64,000 nucleotides of DNA from Fibrobacterota bacterium (GTDB lineage: Bacteria; Fibrobacterota; Fibrobacteria; UBA5070): contig JADKBN010000010.1 of the NCBI GenBank assembly GCA_016715065.1, positions 124,001 to 188,000 on the forward strand. The letters are read 5' to 3'. Positions within the stretch are counted from its first letter, which is position 1. Each line of letters begins with the position of its first letter. Shown piece after piece: positions 19,351 through 28,068 of this stretch. The notes under the pieces are model-generated. The model searched no databases and was not told the origin of the DNA. It saw nothing but the letters and a program-made list of their open reading frames with translations. The position numbers and the translations under genes were made by a program.

Positions 19351-21612
19351 CTAGGATCCTCCCGCCGAGGGGATCGAACGCGATCTTGACAGAAATCGAC
19401 ACACCACCCACAGCGCGACGGACCACCCCGCCGCCAGGAAACCCAGGTGGAGAAGTTTCCCCGAGATCTCGGGAATGCCCGCGCCCAGCCGCATGGCGCG
19501 ATTGCCCGCTGTGATCCACGGAGAGAGGGGCACGAGGTCTCCCATTGCTCGCACCCACCCTGGAAACATCTCGCGCGGCCAGCTGGATCCGGAAGCGAAG
19601 AAGAACGGATAGCTGGTGAAGGCCAGAAGCTGGGCTGCGTTTCCAGGTTGTCCCAGGACCATCCCCGCGACGCTGCCCATCAGGGCGCTGGCGATCAAGC
19701 CCAGCAGCGACAGGACCACGAGGGGCAAGGGCTGCACTTCCAGCGGAACCGACATGGCGGGGAGCGCGACACCCACCCAAAGGCATAGCCACAGGCCGTA
19801 CCATCCAGTGAAGAGCATCACTCGCGCGGTGAAGTCCTTGGCGCGGTGGGCTCCTGCGCTGGCCGCGCTCGCGAAGGCGGATCCGACCAGGCACAGTTGG
19901 TGCAGGATGAGGATTCCCAGCAAGGGAAGCATGAAATCGCCGTAGGTCTCGCGCGGATTTCCGACGGCTCGATCGTCCAGCACCAAGGCCGAGGCGCGCT
20001 CCTGGGCCAAAGCGGGGGGCAAACCTTTGGCTTGCAGGATCAGTTGTCTCTCGCGGGTTCCCAGGCTGGCGAGGACCTCTCCGACGGATCGTTGGAGATC
20101 GTTGGCGGGAAGGAACCGGTCGGCGACGAACACCAACGGGATGGCGGTGGCCTCGCGTCGGCGCATCCGTTCCTCCAGGTCCGACGGAACCTCGAGGATA
20201 CCTCGGACCTGGTTTTCCGCAAGGGCCAGCGTGGCCTCGTCGCGGGACATCGGAAGCAGGCCGATCTGTGGATGCGCGGCAAGCGAAGTCTTCAATTGCC
20301 GGGCGAGGCTGGAGGGGTTTCCATCGACGATCGCCAACGGGATCCTGCGCTCCTCCTTGTCCTTGTACATCGCCCCGTACACGAACAGGTAGAGCACCGG
20401 TGCGGCCAGGAACATGGTGGCCAACCCCGGCGTGCGGGTGAGGCGACGGAATTCGCGAAGCAGGGCATGGGCGAATCCTCCGGTCACGGGATCCGGCCTG
20501 AGGACGGTTTCTGTCTCTTCTCCTCCACCCTTCCCGGGCAGCGAAAGCACCACAAGCGCGATCGCCGCCCATGCCAGGAGCCCGAGCCATCCCACGACCG
20601 GACGGGAGGTGGACCAGCCGGCGAGGCCTCGGTAGGCGTCGATGAACAAACTGAAGGGCAACGGGCTTGCGATCCTGCGCAACAGGTCCGGCATCGCCCA
20701 CTCGGGGAAGGTGTAGCCAGACAACGGAAAGGCCGGGGTGTTGAACGCCAGCAGATACTGGGCCGCCTTGACGGGGCTCTGGACCAGCCTCCCGAACACC
20801 GCGCCGGTCAGGAGGCTCGCCACGCTCAACAACAGCACCAACGCCAGCACCGAGGGCAAATACGCCGCGGGGGCACCCAGGCTCGGGGCGAGCCAGCCGT
20901 AGTAGGCAACCGACACCAGGCCATACGACACGATCCATGGCACCGCCCGCCCGAGAAGTTCCCTCCGAGGCGCGGAGGATTTTTTCCACCCGTAGGGAAG
21001 CATGGTTCCCGCGGCCAGCATCAGGGCCATCTGGACCAGCACGGGAAACAGCCCCGGCGCGAAGTTCGAGAGGTAGTCGAAGGAAGGATTGGTGGCGGCT
21101 CGTGGGTCGGTGCGAAGGGGCAGGGCCATCGCCTTGGCTTGTGGCAGCGGCAGTCCGGACATCATCAACCGTCCTGCCACCAGCCGCGCGCTTTCGGTGG
21201 CCACGATCGTGGAAACCGCGGAATAGAGCTGGTTGGCCGCCATCGGGTTGGTCGCGTCGCGCCAGCACGCCACCGAAGCCGTGCGCCCGGATCTGACCTC
21301 GCGATCCATCCCGGAGGGAAGGACCACCACGGCACGGATGCTTCCACGACGGAATCCGTCCATCGCGTCCACGAGCGTGGCCACCTCCACGGCGCGGATC
21401 TGGGGTGCGGCGTCCAGGTCGCGGGAAAGGGTCCTGGACAGGGCCGAGCGATCCATGTCCACCACGGCCACGGGCATTTCCCGGACCGTTCGGTTGGCGT
21501 ACACGCCAAGGCAGAATGCGGTGGCCACGAGCGGCGCGAGCCACAGCAGAAATCGCGAGGGGGCCCTTCGCCAGCGGCGAAGCTCCTCCAGGGCCCAAGA
21601 GGAAGTAGCCAC
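19351..21612 (-). CDS. fused tandem ABC-2 type permease, GTG start
   Basis: A 753-residue inner-membrane export protein. It looks like two ABC-2 permeases (YbhS/YhhJ type) joined end to end. Each half has an N-terminal membrane helix, an extracytoplasmic segment starting with a similar motif (MPVAVVDMDRSALSRTLSRD at ~45; IPLAIVDGNPSSLARQLKTS at ~435), and a cluster of membrane helices. The GTG start at 21612 lies four bases after the stop of the HlyD-like gene, so coupling is likely. No ATPase gene is present in the operon, although ABC-2 permeases normally need one. Cargo is unknown; drug or lipid export fits the TetR and TolC neighbours. Confidence 0.85.
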   Translation of the reverse strand: MATSSWALEELRRWRRAPSRFLLWLAPLVATAFCLGVYANRTVREMPVAVVDMDRSALSRTLSRDLDAAPQIRAVEVATLVDAMDGFRRGSIRAVVVLPSGMDREVRSGRTASVACWRDATNPMAANQLYSAVSTIVATESARLVAGRLMMSGLPLPQAKAMALPLRTDPRAATNPSFDYLSNFAPGLFPVLVQMALMLAAGTMLPYGWKKSSAPRRELLGRAVPWIVSYGLVSVAYYGWLAPSLGAPAAYLPSVLALVLLLSVASLLTGAVFGRLVQSPVKAAQYLLAFNTPAFPLSGYTFPEWAMPDLLRRIASPLPFSLFIDAYRGLAGWSTSRPVVGWLGLLAWAAIALVVLSLPGKGGGEETETVLRPDPVTGGFAHALLREFRRLTRTPGLATMFLAAPVLYLFVYGAMYKDKEERRIPLAIVDGNPSSLARQLKTSLAAHPQIGLLPMSRDEATLALAENQVRGILEVPSDLEERMRRREATAIPLVFVADRFLPANDLQRSVGEVLASLGTRERQLILQAKGLPPALAQERASALVLDDRAVGNPRETYGDFMLPLLGILILHQLCLVGSAFASAASAGAHRAKDFTARVMLFTGWYGLWLCLWVGVALPAMSVPLEVQPLPLVVLSLLGLIASALMGSVAGMVLGQPGNAAQLLAFTSYPFFFASGSSWPREMFPGWVRAMGDLVPLSPWITAGNRAMRLGAGIPEISGKLLHLGFLAAGWSVALWVVCRFLSRSRSIPSAGGS

Positions 21613-21616
21613 GACC

Positions 21617-22585
21617 TCAGTTCCTTCCGGAAAAACGCACGGTCATTCCGGGCAGGAGCCCCTCCACGCGATTTTGCGGTTCCAGGCGAACTTCGAAGGA
21701 CCGCAGGTCCGCATCGCCTTTGCGGTTGGTGGACCTCCAAGTGGCGAAGTCTCCCATGGAAGTCAACCAGGCCACCCGGAACGCGACGCTGTCCAACCCC
21801 AGTGCCGGAATCCGTCCGATCATCGTGGAGCCCAACTTGATGCCCGCGAGCTGGTCTTCGCGCATGGGCAGGGCGACCCAGGTGTCCTGGGGCCGGATCA
21901 GCACCAGGATGGGGGAGCCCGCCCCCATGATCTCTCCTGCGCCCAGGTACCGCTTCTGGACGATGCCGTCGCAGGGGGCGAGCACCACGGTTTCCTTTTG
22001 CCAGGAACGCGCTTCGGTCAATGCGTTGGAGGCGCTTTGCACCAGACCTTCGGCGGCTTCGAGTTCTTCCGGACGGGCTCCGTTTTTCAACATGTCCAGC
22101 CGAGCCGCCGCCGCAGATTCCGTCTCCTGCGCGGCCCTCCACTTGAACTGGGCTTCTTCCGCCTGCTGGCGTGGGATCGCGCTGTCGGCCAGGAGCCTGT
22201 CCACGCGATTCCAGGTCGCTTCGGCGAGCTTCCTTGCTTCGCTCGCCTGCACCAGCTGCGTGGTGGCCATCCGCACCTCTTCCTCGCGCGCACCCTTGCG
22301 GGCCATGCGAAGGCGGGCCCCCGCGCTCTTGGCGGCCCCCGCGGCCTGTTCCACCTTTGCGAACACCTCGGGGCTTCCGAGGATGGCCAACGTGTCGCCC
22401 TGGCGGACGGTGTCGCCTTCCGATACGCGAACGACGGCCAATCGACCCGCGATCTTGGCCGACACGAGGATCTCGCGCCCATCCGCCATCCCGATCAGGT
22501 CGGGAAGGTGGGTTTTGCATCCGGAAAGGAGTCCAAATACGGCAAAAATTGTCGACACGGCGGCAGTTCCTTCTCCACACTTCAT
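21617..22585 (-). CDS. HlyD-type membrane fusion lipoprotein
   Basis: A periplasmic adaptor linking the inner-membrane permease to the outer-membrane channel. The 322-residue product has a lipobox FGLLSGC near residue 23, so it is probably anchored in the inner membrane. It has a biotinyl-lipoyl-like half (ILVSAKIAGRLAVVRVSEGDTV), a long helical hairpin rich in A, E and R (about 80-190), and a barrel-like C-terminal half (GAGEIMGAGSPILVLI). ATG 22585 overlaps the TolC stop by four bases (ATGA), pointing to translational coupling. Its stop is four bases from the permease start. Confidence 0.9.
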   Translation of the reverse strand: MKCGEGTAAVSTIFAVFGLLSGCKTHLPDLIGMADGREILVSAKIAGRLAVVRVSEGDTVRQGDTLAILGSPEVFAKVEQAAGAAKSAGARLRMARKGAREEEVRMATTQLVQASEARKLAEATWNRVDRLLADSAIPRQQAEEAQFKWRAAQETESAAAARLDMLKNGARPEELEAAEGLVQSASNALTEARSWQKETVVLAPCDGIVQKRYLGAGEIMGAGSPILVLIRPQDTWVALPMREDQLAGIKLGSTMIGRIPALGLDSVAFRVAWLTSMGDFATWRSTNRKGDADLRSFEVRLEPQNRVEGLLPGMTVRFSGRN

Positions 22586-24045
22586 TTTCCGGCTCCGTTC
22601 CAGAGTTTGATGAATTCGGTCGTTCGGCCGCTCGCCCACAGCACTTCCTGGGTGGCGATCCACGCATCGCTGGCGGCACCGACCCGGTCGAGGTCCGCCT
22701 TCTGCATCGAAAGCCAGGCGTCGACCACCTCCAGGGAAGTGGAAAGCCCCTCGTCGAACCTTCGGGAAACCACCCGGTGGTTTTCGCGCGCCAGATCCGA
22801 CTGGGAAACCAGATTCGCGTAGCGGGTGCGGGCCTGCTTTCCGGTCAGGAATTGACGTTTCGATTGCGCGGCGAGGGCCTGCTGTGCTTCCCGACGCATC
22901 GCCGCGACCTCCAGCTCGGTGGAGCGGGCGGCAAGGCGGGAATGGAAGTCCGCGCCTCCACGGAAGATGTTAATGGTCCCTCGCACTCCCACCACCCAGC
23001 CAGGCGCCAAGGCCGCCTTGGCCGCGTCCTGGTTCAATTCGTATTTGCCGAAGGCCCCGATCTCGGGCAGGAAATCGGCGTTTCTCACCTCCACCGCCCG
23101 ATGCGCCACTTCCTGTTGGGCGGCGAGCGAAAGAACCAGGGGATTGCGTTCGGAGATTTCGCGTTCGATGCCGGCCCCGGATGCAGGTTCCACCGGGGAG
23201 GGCAGCGCGTCGGAGGGAAGGATGGGTTCGTCCTCGCCGGCCATCTGCGCTAGCGTGAGGGAGATGGATTCCAACTTGGCGCTGTCGTCGGATAGGGCGG
23301 TCATCGCCTCCGCCAGGGTCATTTCCGCTCGCAATAGCGCGGCGCGATCGGCCATTCCCTGCACTACCAGGTTTTTGGCGCGGTCGCGATGGTGCTGGAT
23401 GGACGCGATGGCATCGTTTCGAAGCGCGATGCTTGCTCGCAGGAGGCATCCCTGCAGGTACAACCGGGTGAAGTCGCGCCTCAAGTCGTTTTCCTGGCGA
23501 TCGAGTTCCGCCTGGGCTGCCCGTTGGCGGGACGCGGCCACCCGATGGGCTGCCAAAATCCGTCCACCATGGAAGATGGGCTGGTAGGCGACCACGGAAG
23601 CCTCCCAATCGTCCTGTTCCTTGGAAGTTTTCACGAAGTGGGGAAGAGCGGCGTCCCACCGCGAGGTGGCGATGTCCTTGGTGGCGAGTTGGCTGGATGC
23701 CGGCATCTGGGGTGAGGTGGGATTTTTCATGGCGTGCTCGAGCTTGGCCAGGGCCACGGCGTCGCCGGCCTGGGCCTGGATCATCGCCGCGCGGATGGGA
23801 TCGAGGTCCAGCACGATGTCGCGATCGAGATGGGCGGCGGCGAAGTCGAGCCGGATCACCGGGAGGAAGTTGCCGCGGGCCGCCAGCTTGTTTTCGGTCG
23901 CGGTTTCCAATCTTTGGCGGTGGGCCTGGATCGAGTTGTTTCCGGATTCCATCCGTGAGATCGCTTGGGCAAGGTCCATGGATGCCGCCCTTGCGACGGT
24001 CGCGAAGACGCATGCGAGCATTGGGATTGCGATCAGGGGTTTCAT
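22582..24045 (-). CDS. TolC-family outer membrane efflux protein
   Basis: A 487-residue outer-membrane channel. It has a signal peptide ending ARA-A at residue ~23, then two similar helical repeats of the OEP family with long coiled-coil segments rich in A, R, E and Q. Typical motifs are LFDxG-like (QPIFHGGRILAAHR) in the first half and TINIFRGGADFHSR in the second. It starts at ATG 24045, overlapping the TetR stop by four bases, and ends overlapping the HlyD start, so the four genes form a tightly coupled operon. Confidence 0.92.
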   Translation of the reverse strand: MKPLIAIPMLACVFATVARAASMDLAQAISRMESGNNSIQAHRQRLETATENKLAARGNFLPVIRLDFAAAHLDRDIVLDLDPIRAAMIQAQAGDAVALAKLEHAMKNPTSPQMPASSQLATKDIATSRWDAALPHFVKTSKEQDDWEASVVAYQPIFHGGRILAAHRVAASRQRAAQAELDRQENDLRRDFTRLYLQGCLLRASIALRNDAIASIQHHRDRAKNLVVQGMADRAALLRAEMTLAEAMTALSDDSAKLESISLTLAQMAGEDEPILPSDALPSPVEPASGAGIEREISERNPLVLSLAAQQEVAHRAVEVRNADFLPEIGAFGKYELNQDAAKAALAPGWVVGVRGTINIFRGGADFHSRLAARSTELEVAAMRREAQQALAAQSKRQFLTGKQARTRYANLVSQSDLARENHRVVSRRFDEGLSTSLEVVDAWLSMQKADLDRVGAASDAWIATQEVLWASGRTTEFIKLWNGAGK

Positions 24046-24647
24046 GGCTGTGGGTCCCGGGTGGCGGCAAGGATCCCGGCCATGGCCATCGAGAGCATCC
24101 TTGTTTTGACGATTTCTGCCGGGGTATCGTTGTTGAGCAGGAATTCCAGGGATGCCCGGACTCCTCCGAACAGGATGGCCTGCGAGAGGTCCGTGGAAGC
24201 GGGAGAGGGAGCATGTCCTGTCCGGTCCTGGTGCGCCACGACTTCCAGGAATGCGCGTCTGCCAAACTCGACACACACCACATAGCCCCGTTTGCTCGGC
24301 GGGTCGGCGAACTCCAGGAAGCGATGGTGGTCCCGCAGGTATGTTCGCGCAAAGTCGCGATCGGAGGCCAGTTGCTCGAAAAACACCCCCAATTGGTCGT
24401 TCAGTCGCAACAGAGGATCGGGGGTTTCCAGCTTGGTCATTTCCACAGCAAGACGGTCCCAAAATCGCGAAAACAACGATTGCAGGATCTCGCCTTTTCC
24501 ACCGAAATACAGGTAGATAGAGCCTGTCCCCACGCCTGCCGAGGTCGCGATGGCCGACACCTGCGCCTTGTCGAATCCATCGCGGGCGAACACCGAGGCA
24601 GCCGCGTTGAGGATCTCGTTGGCCTTGTCCCCTTCTTTCTTGCGCAT
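24042..24647 (-). CDS. TetR-family transcriptional repressor
   Basis: A 201-residue repressor, first gene of the efflux operon. The helix-turn-helix is near residues 25-50 (VSAIATSAGVGTGSIYLYFGGKGEIL), and the C-terminal ~140 residues form the ligand and dimer domain. It probably represses its own operon, releasing it when a toxic compound binds. A good palindromic candidate site lies just upstream at 24673-24686. Confidence 0.93.
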   Translation of the reverse strand: MRKKEGDKANEILNAAASVFARDGFDKAQVSAIATSAGVGTGSIYLYFGGKGEILQSLFSRFWDRLAVEMTKLETPDPLLRLNDQLGVFFEQLASDRDFARTYLRDHHRFLEFADPPSKRGYVVCVEFGRRAFLEVVAHQDRTGHAPSPASTDLSQAILFGGVRASLEFLLNNDTPAEIVKTRMLSMAMAGILAATRDPQP

Positions 24648-24672
24648 GGAATCAGCCGCCTTTGATGAAAAG

Positions 24673-24686
24673 TGAATCAGTATTCA
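24673..24686. promoter_or_regulatory. candidate TetR operator
   Basis: TGAAT-CAGT-ATTCA, a 5-bp palindrome with a 4-base spacer, sits 26 bp before the TetR gene start within an AT-rich stretch likely to hold its promoter. Its position fits autoregulation. The assignment is inference. Confidence 0.5.
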
Positions 24687-24926
24687 TTAATATTGCTTCT
24701 GCGACAGAGAAACGCAAGGAGGCCGAACGAGTTTTTTGAAGGTGGCCACCGGAAAAATCCCACCCAGGCACGACAGGGTTCCTGAGTGTTTGGACTCTCC
24801 AGAAAAGGGTGGCCTCGGAAAGTTCCCTCGGAGACTGAAAATTGGGTGCGATGGCAATGCCAGTCTCCTACATTCGGCACTTACCAATCTTATCCCGGTT
24901 CTATTTCCATCTGGAGAACACAGTCG

Positions 24927-26621
24927 ATGAAGCGGAATGTCCATCTCAAGGCCGCCACGAGTGTCTTATTGGCTGCCACCGTCGCCTCAGCAGAATTCAA
25001 GCCCTGCGGGTTCAATGTGGGCGTGGATCTGAAACAAGCCTCCACCAAAAAGTGCAGCTACATGGGCTGCACCAACAAGCCGGCGGAACTTGACATTCCA
25101 GGGGAACTGGATTTCGTGGCGATGTTCGTTGGGTACACCTACGAAGGCGGCAAGGTCGCTCCCAAGCCGATGGCAATTTCGGAAGGCACCTTCCTCAGCA
25201 TGGCCAAGACGCTCAATGCCACGCCAGTCTGGTACACGTACATCATCGCCGAAGGCGCCAAACTGGCCTTGAACCTCTCCGACTGCAACATGGGATCTGG
25301 AAAGACCTTGTGCACCGAGGGAACCAAGTACATCCGGGACAACAAGGCGAAAATCCTGGATCAGTACAAGGCTTATGCCCAGTTCGCCAACACCAACTAC
25401 GGATCCAAGCCCATGATCTGGGCCCTCGAGCCGGACTTCTACCAGTACGCATCCAATCAAAACGGCAATTCCAGCCCATTGTCGTTTGCCGACGCATCCA
25501 CCTTCATCGGGGAAATCGCCAGCACCATCACGGCCGCAATGCCTTCGGCCCAGATCTCCATGGACATCTCGCCCTGGGCTCCGGACAACTGGTTCCAGGC
25601 TTTGCCATTGAGCAAATTCACCTACATGAACACCTCAGGCGGTGTTTCCCAGCCCGGGAACACGGTGGCAAACGGGAATCCGATGACCTGGAAGAAGGTC
25701 CACGACCTGACCAAACTGCCGATCATCGCCGACGACGGCTACGGCACCGGCGGCACCTTGACCAGTCCCAATTCCAACTGGGGCAATGTCAGCACCGTAA
25801 AATCCCGCATGGCCGATGGCGTGGTCGCTCTGATGGAAGCGTCTCCCGGTGCCTCCTGGACCAATATCATCACGGCGATTCATACCGAAGCCAAGCCTAC
25901 GTCGTGTTCGACCGAGCCTGTTCCGTTCAACTTGGTTGTCACGGCGGCTAATGGCGGAAGCGTGTCGGTCAATCCCACGGGCACGAGCTTCGCCTCCGGG
26001 ACCGCCGTGAAACTGAAGGCCACGCCGCAAACCGGATTCGTGTTCACAGGCTGGACCGGTGGTGTCACGGGTTCGAAGGACACCATCACGGTGGTCATGA
26101 ATGCGAACATGAACATCACCGCGGGTTTCGCCCAGATCAAGAAGTTCAACTTGACGATTTCCAATCCGACCGGTGGAACGATCACCACGACCCCTTCCGG
26201 AGCATCTTTCGATTCTGGAACCGCGGTCAAGTTGAAGGCGACCGCCCAATCCGGCTACGAATTCACCAGTTGGACCAGCGGAGCCTCCGGTAGCAAGGAC
26301 ACCGCCACCCTGATCATGAATGCGAACAAGTCGGTCTCGGCCAGCTTCACCATGATCAACGGAATCGTCGCGCGATCCGCACACGGGACCAAGGTGGAGC
26401 TGCGCGGCGACCAGCTGCATGTCGCCCTTGCTCATCGCGGCCTCGTGGAATTTTCGTTGATCTCGCTGGACGGTAAGGAATCGCGCTCGCTGGGCAGCGT
26501 CGAAATGCAGGGCCAGGAGCAGATTTTCGGACTTGGGCGCGGACCCACCGGATTGCAATTCCTGCGCATGCGTGGCGAAGGCTGGGAATCGACCGTGCCC
26601 ATGGCGACGCTCTCGCGCTGA
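24927..26621 (+). CDS. secreted protein with probable glycosidase domain and two InlB-type repeats
   Basis: A 564-residue secreted protein. The signal peptide covers residues ~1-22. Residues ~25-330 form a cysteine-containing domain that alternates hydrophobic strands and helices in TIM-barrel style (FVAMFVGYTY, PMIWALEPDFYQY, QISMDISPWAPDNW, PIIADDGYG). The acidic residues in ALEPDFYQY and IADDGYG are candidate catalysts, but no family is recognised. Residues ~335-405 and ~408-475 are two copies of an InlB/bacterial-repeat domain (FNLVVTAANGGSVSVNP; FNLTISNPTGGTITTTP), which often tether surface proteins. The last ~85 residues form the C-terminal tail. GGAGA precedes ATG 24927. An uncharacterised cellulose- or glycan-active enzyme is the best guess. 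Confidence 0.7.
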   Translation: MKRNVHLKAATSVLLAATVASAEFKPCGFNVGVDLKQASTKKCSYMGCTNKPAELDIPGELDFVAMFVGYTYEGGKVAPKPMAISEGTFLSMAKTLNATPVWYTYIIAEGAKLALNLSDCNMGSGKTLCTEGTKYIRDNKAKILDQYKAYAQFANTNYGSKPMIWALEPDFYQYASNQNGNSSPLSFADASTFIGEIASTITAAMPSAQISMDISPWAPDNWFQALPLSKFTYMNTSGGVSQPGNTVANGNPMTWKKVHDLTKLPIIADDGYGTGGTLTSPNSNWGNVSTVKSRMADGVVALMEASPGASWTNIITAIHTEAKPTSCSTEPVPFNLVVTAANGGSVSVNPTGTSFASGTAVKLKATPQTGFVFTGWTGGVTGSKDTITVVMNANMNITAGFAQIKKFNLTISNPTGGTITTTPSGASFDSGTAVKLKATAQSGYEFTSWTSGASGSKDTATLIMNANKSVSASFTMINGIVARSAHGTKVELRGDQLHVALAHRGLVEFSLISLDGKESRSLGSVEMQGQEQIFGLGRGPTGLQFLRMRGEGWESTVPMATLSR

Positions 26622-26681
26622 CCGGGCGCGGGAAATCGAACAGTCGGTTCCGTGGCCGTTCGTCCTGGAGGAAACTAAACC

Positions 26682-26732
26682 ATCCGTTCGTCCTGAGGAG
26701 CCCATGGAATGGGCGTCTCGAAGGGCGAGGTT
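26682..26732 (+). repeat. REP-like element, copy 1
   Basis: A 51-bp element with 19-base flanks around a 13-base hairpin CCCAT-GGA-ATGGG. The flanks are the same as in the inverted copy at 26789-26839 apart from one base. A partial copy of its head (CCGTTCGTCCTGGAGG) lies at about 26657-26672. Confidence 0.75.
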
Positions 26733-26788
26733 AGTCTAGGCTTTTCCAGGACATCACACTAGAGCATTCTCCCGCGAGATCCGAAACG

Positions 26789-26839
26789 AACCTCGCCCTT
26801 CGAGACGGCGGTTTCACCGCCTCCTCAGGACGAGCGGAT
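26789..26839 (-). repeat. REP-like element, copy 2 (inverted)
   Basis: The same 51-bp element in opposite orientation, separated from copy 1 by 56 bp. Its central hairpin is GCGGT-GAA-ACCGC, different in every stem base from copy 1 but still self-complementary. The pair lies between convergent genes and could act as a bidirectional terminator or a REPIN-type mobile repeat. Confidence 0.75.
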
Positions 26840-26865
26840 CGTTCAACCGATCCTGGGGTGGTTGT

Positions 26866-28020
26866 CTACCCCAGCTTCTCCTTGAACGCTTCGAACCCGA
26901 AGGTCCGATGGATCTCCAAATTGCCGTTTTCCGTCCAAGTGGCGATGGAGGGGTGGCGCACTCCGTTGAAGAAGGTGGTCTTGACCATGGTGTAGTGGAT
27001 CATGTCCAGGAACACGACCTTGTCGCCACGCACGAGAGGTCGATCGAACGAATAGTCCCCCAAAACGTCCCCGGCCAAGCAGGTCCCGCCACCCAAACGG
27101 TAGAGGTGGGGCCTTTCGCCGGGTTCCCCGGCGTCCAGGATGTCGGGACGGTAGGGCATTTCCAGGCAATCGGGCATGTGCGCGCTGACGGAGACATCCA
27201 GGATCGCCAGATCCATTCCATTCTTCACCACGTCCAGCACGGAAGCGACCAGCTCGCCGGTGCGCCAGCCCACCGCTTCGCCGGGCTCCAGGATCACCTC
27301 CAGGTGCGGGTGGCGTCGTCGGAACTCGACAAGCAACCGGATCAGGCGGTCCACTTCGTAGTCTTCGCGGGTGATGTGGTGGCCACCTCCGAAGTTCACC
27401 CATTTCAGATTTGGCAAAAACTGTCCGAATTTGGTTTCGAATGCTCCCAGGAGTCCTTCGAACGCGTCCGCGTTCTGTTCGCACAAGGCGTGGACATGCA
27501 GGCCTTCGAGTCCATCGAGCTCATCCGGACGGAATTCGTCCAAGATGACCCCTAGCCGGGAAAACGGTGCGCACGGATTGTACAGGTCGGTTTCCACCTG
27601 GCTGTATTCGGGATTGACGCGGATCCCGGGCGACGGTCGCCGGGGGTGCGCGAGGGTTTTATCCCGAAACGTCCGCCATTGCGAAAAGCTGTTGAAAGTG
27701 ATGTGGCCCGCCAGGTCCAGGATCTGGTCGATCTCGTCGTCGGCGTAGCCGGGAGCGTAGACATGAAGCTCGCCTCCCATTTCCGAACTGGCCAGGATCG
27801 CCTCGTTCAGGGAGCTTGCCGTGGCGCCCGAAAGGTATTGGCCGACCATGGGAAACGAGCGCCAGAACGAGAAACCCTTCAGGGCGCAGATGACCTTGGC
27901 TCCCGATTCCCGTTGGACCCGCGCGAGCCTTTCGAGGTTTTCCCGCAAACGTGCCTGGTCCAGCACGTAGCAGGGGGAAGGGACACGGGAGAAGTCGGTG
28001 CGGATCGTTGGGTAGGCCAT
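26866..28020 (-). CDS. nspC: carboxynorspermidine/carboxyspermidine decarboxylase
   Basis: A PLP enzyme that decarboxylates carboxy(nor)spermidine in the alternative polyamine pathway. The 384-residue product matches NspC throughout: the PLP lysine in ICALKGFSF, HALCEQN, WVNFGGGHHITREDY, and a C-terminal active-site half with GGGTCLAGDVLGDYSF. ATG 28020 directly starts the conserved N-terminus (RVPSPCYVLDQ). The partner dehydrogenase gene is not adjacent. The gene is divergent from the suhB-like gene, with only 48 bp between them. Confidence 0.95.
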   Translation of the reverse strand: MAYPTIRTDFSRVPSPCYVLDQARLRENLERLARVQRESGAKVICALKGFSFWRSFPMVGQYLSGATASSLNEAILASSEMGGELHVYAPGYADDEIDQILDLAGHITFNSFSQWRTFRDKTLAHPRRPSPGIRVNPEYSQVETDLYNPCAPFSRLGVILDEFRPDELDGLEGLHVHALCEQNADAFEGLLGAFETKFGQFLPNLKWVNFGGGHHITREDYEVDRLIRLLVEFRRRHPHLEVILEPGEAVGWRTGELVASVLDVVKNGMDLAILDVSVSAHMPDCLEMPYRPDILDAGEPGERPHLYRLGGGTCLAGDVLGDYSFDRPLVRGDKVVFLDMIHYTMVKTTFFNGVRHPSIATWTENGNLEIHRTFGFEAFKEKLG

Positions 28021-28068
28021 CGCTCGACAAGGTACCTTCGAGGCGAGAAGCTTTCTACGCTTGCAACC

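Noticed and set aside
19115..21598. An 827-residue minus-strand frame overlapping the ABC-2 permease
   Set aside because: Its composition is dominated by R, G and P and lacks membrane segments; the permease frame explains the same DNA.
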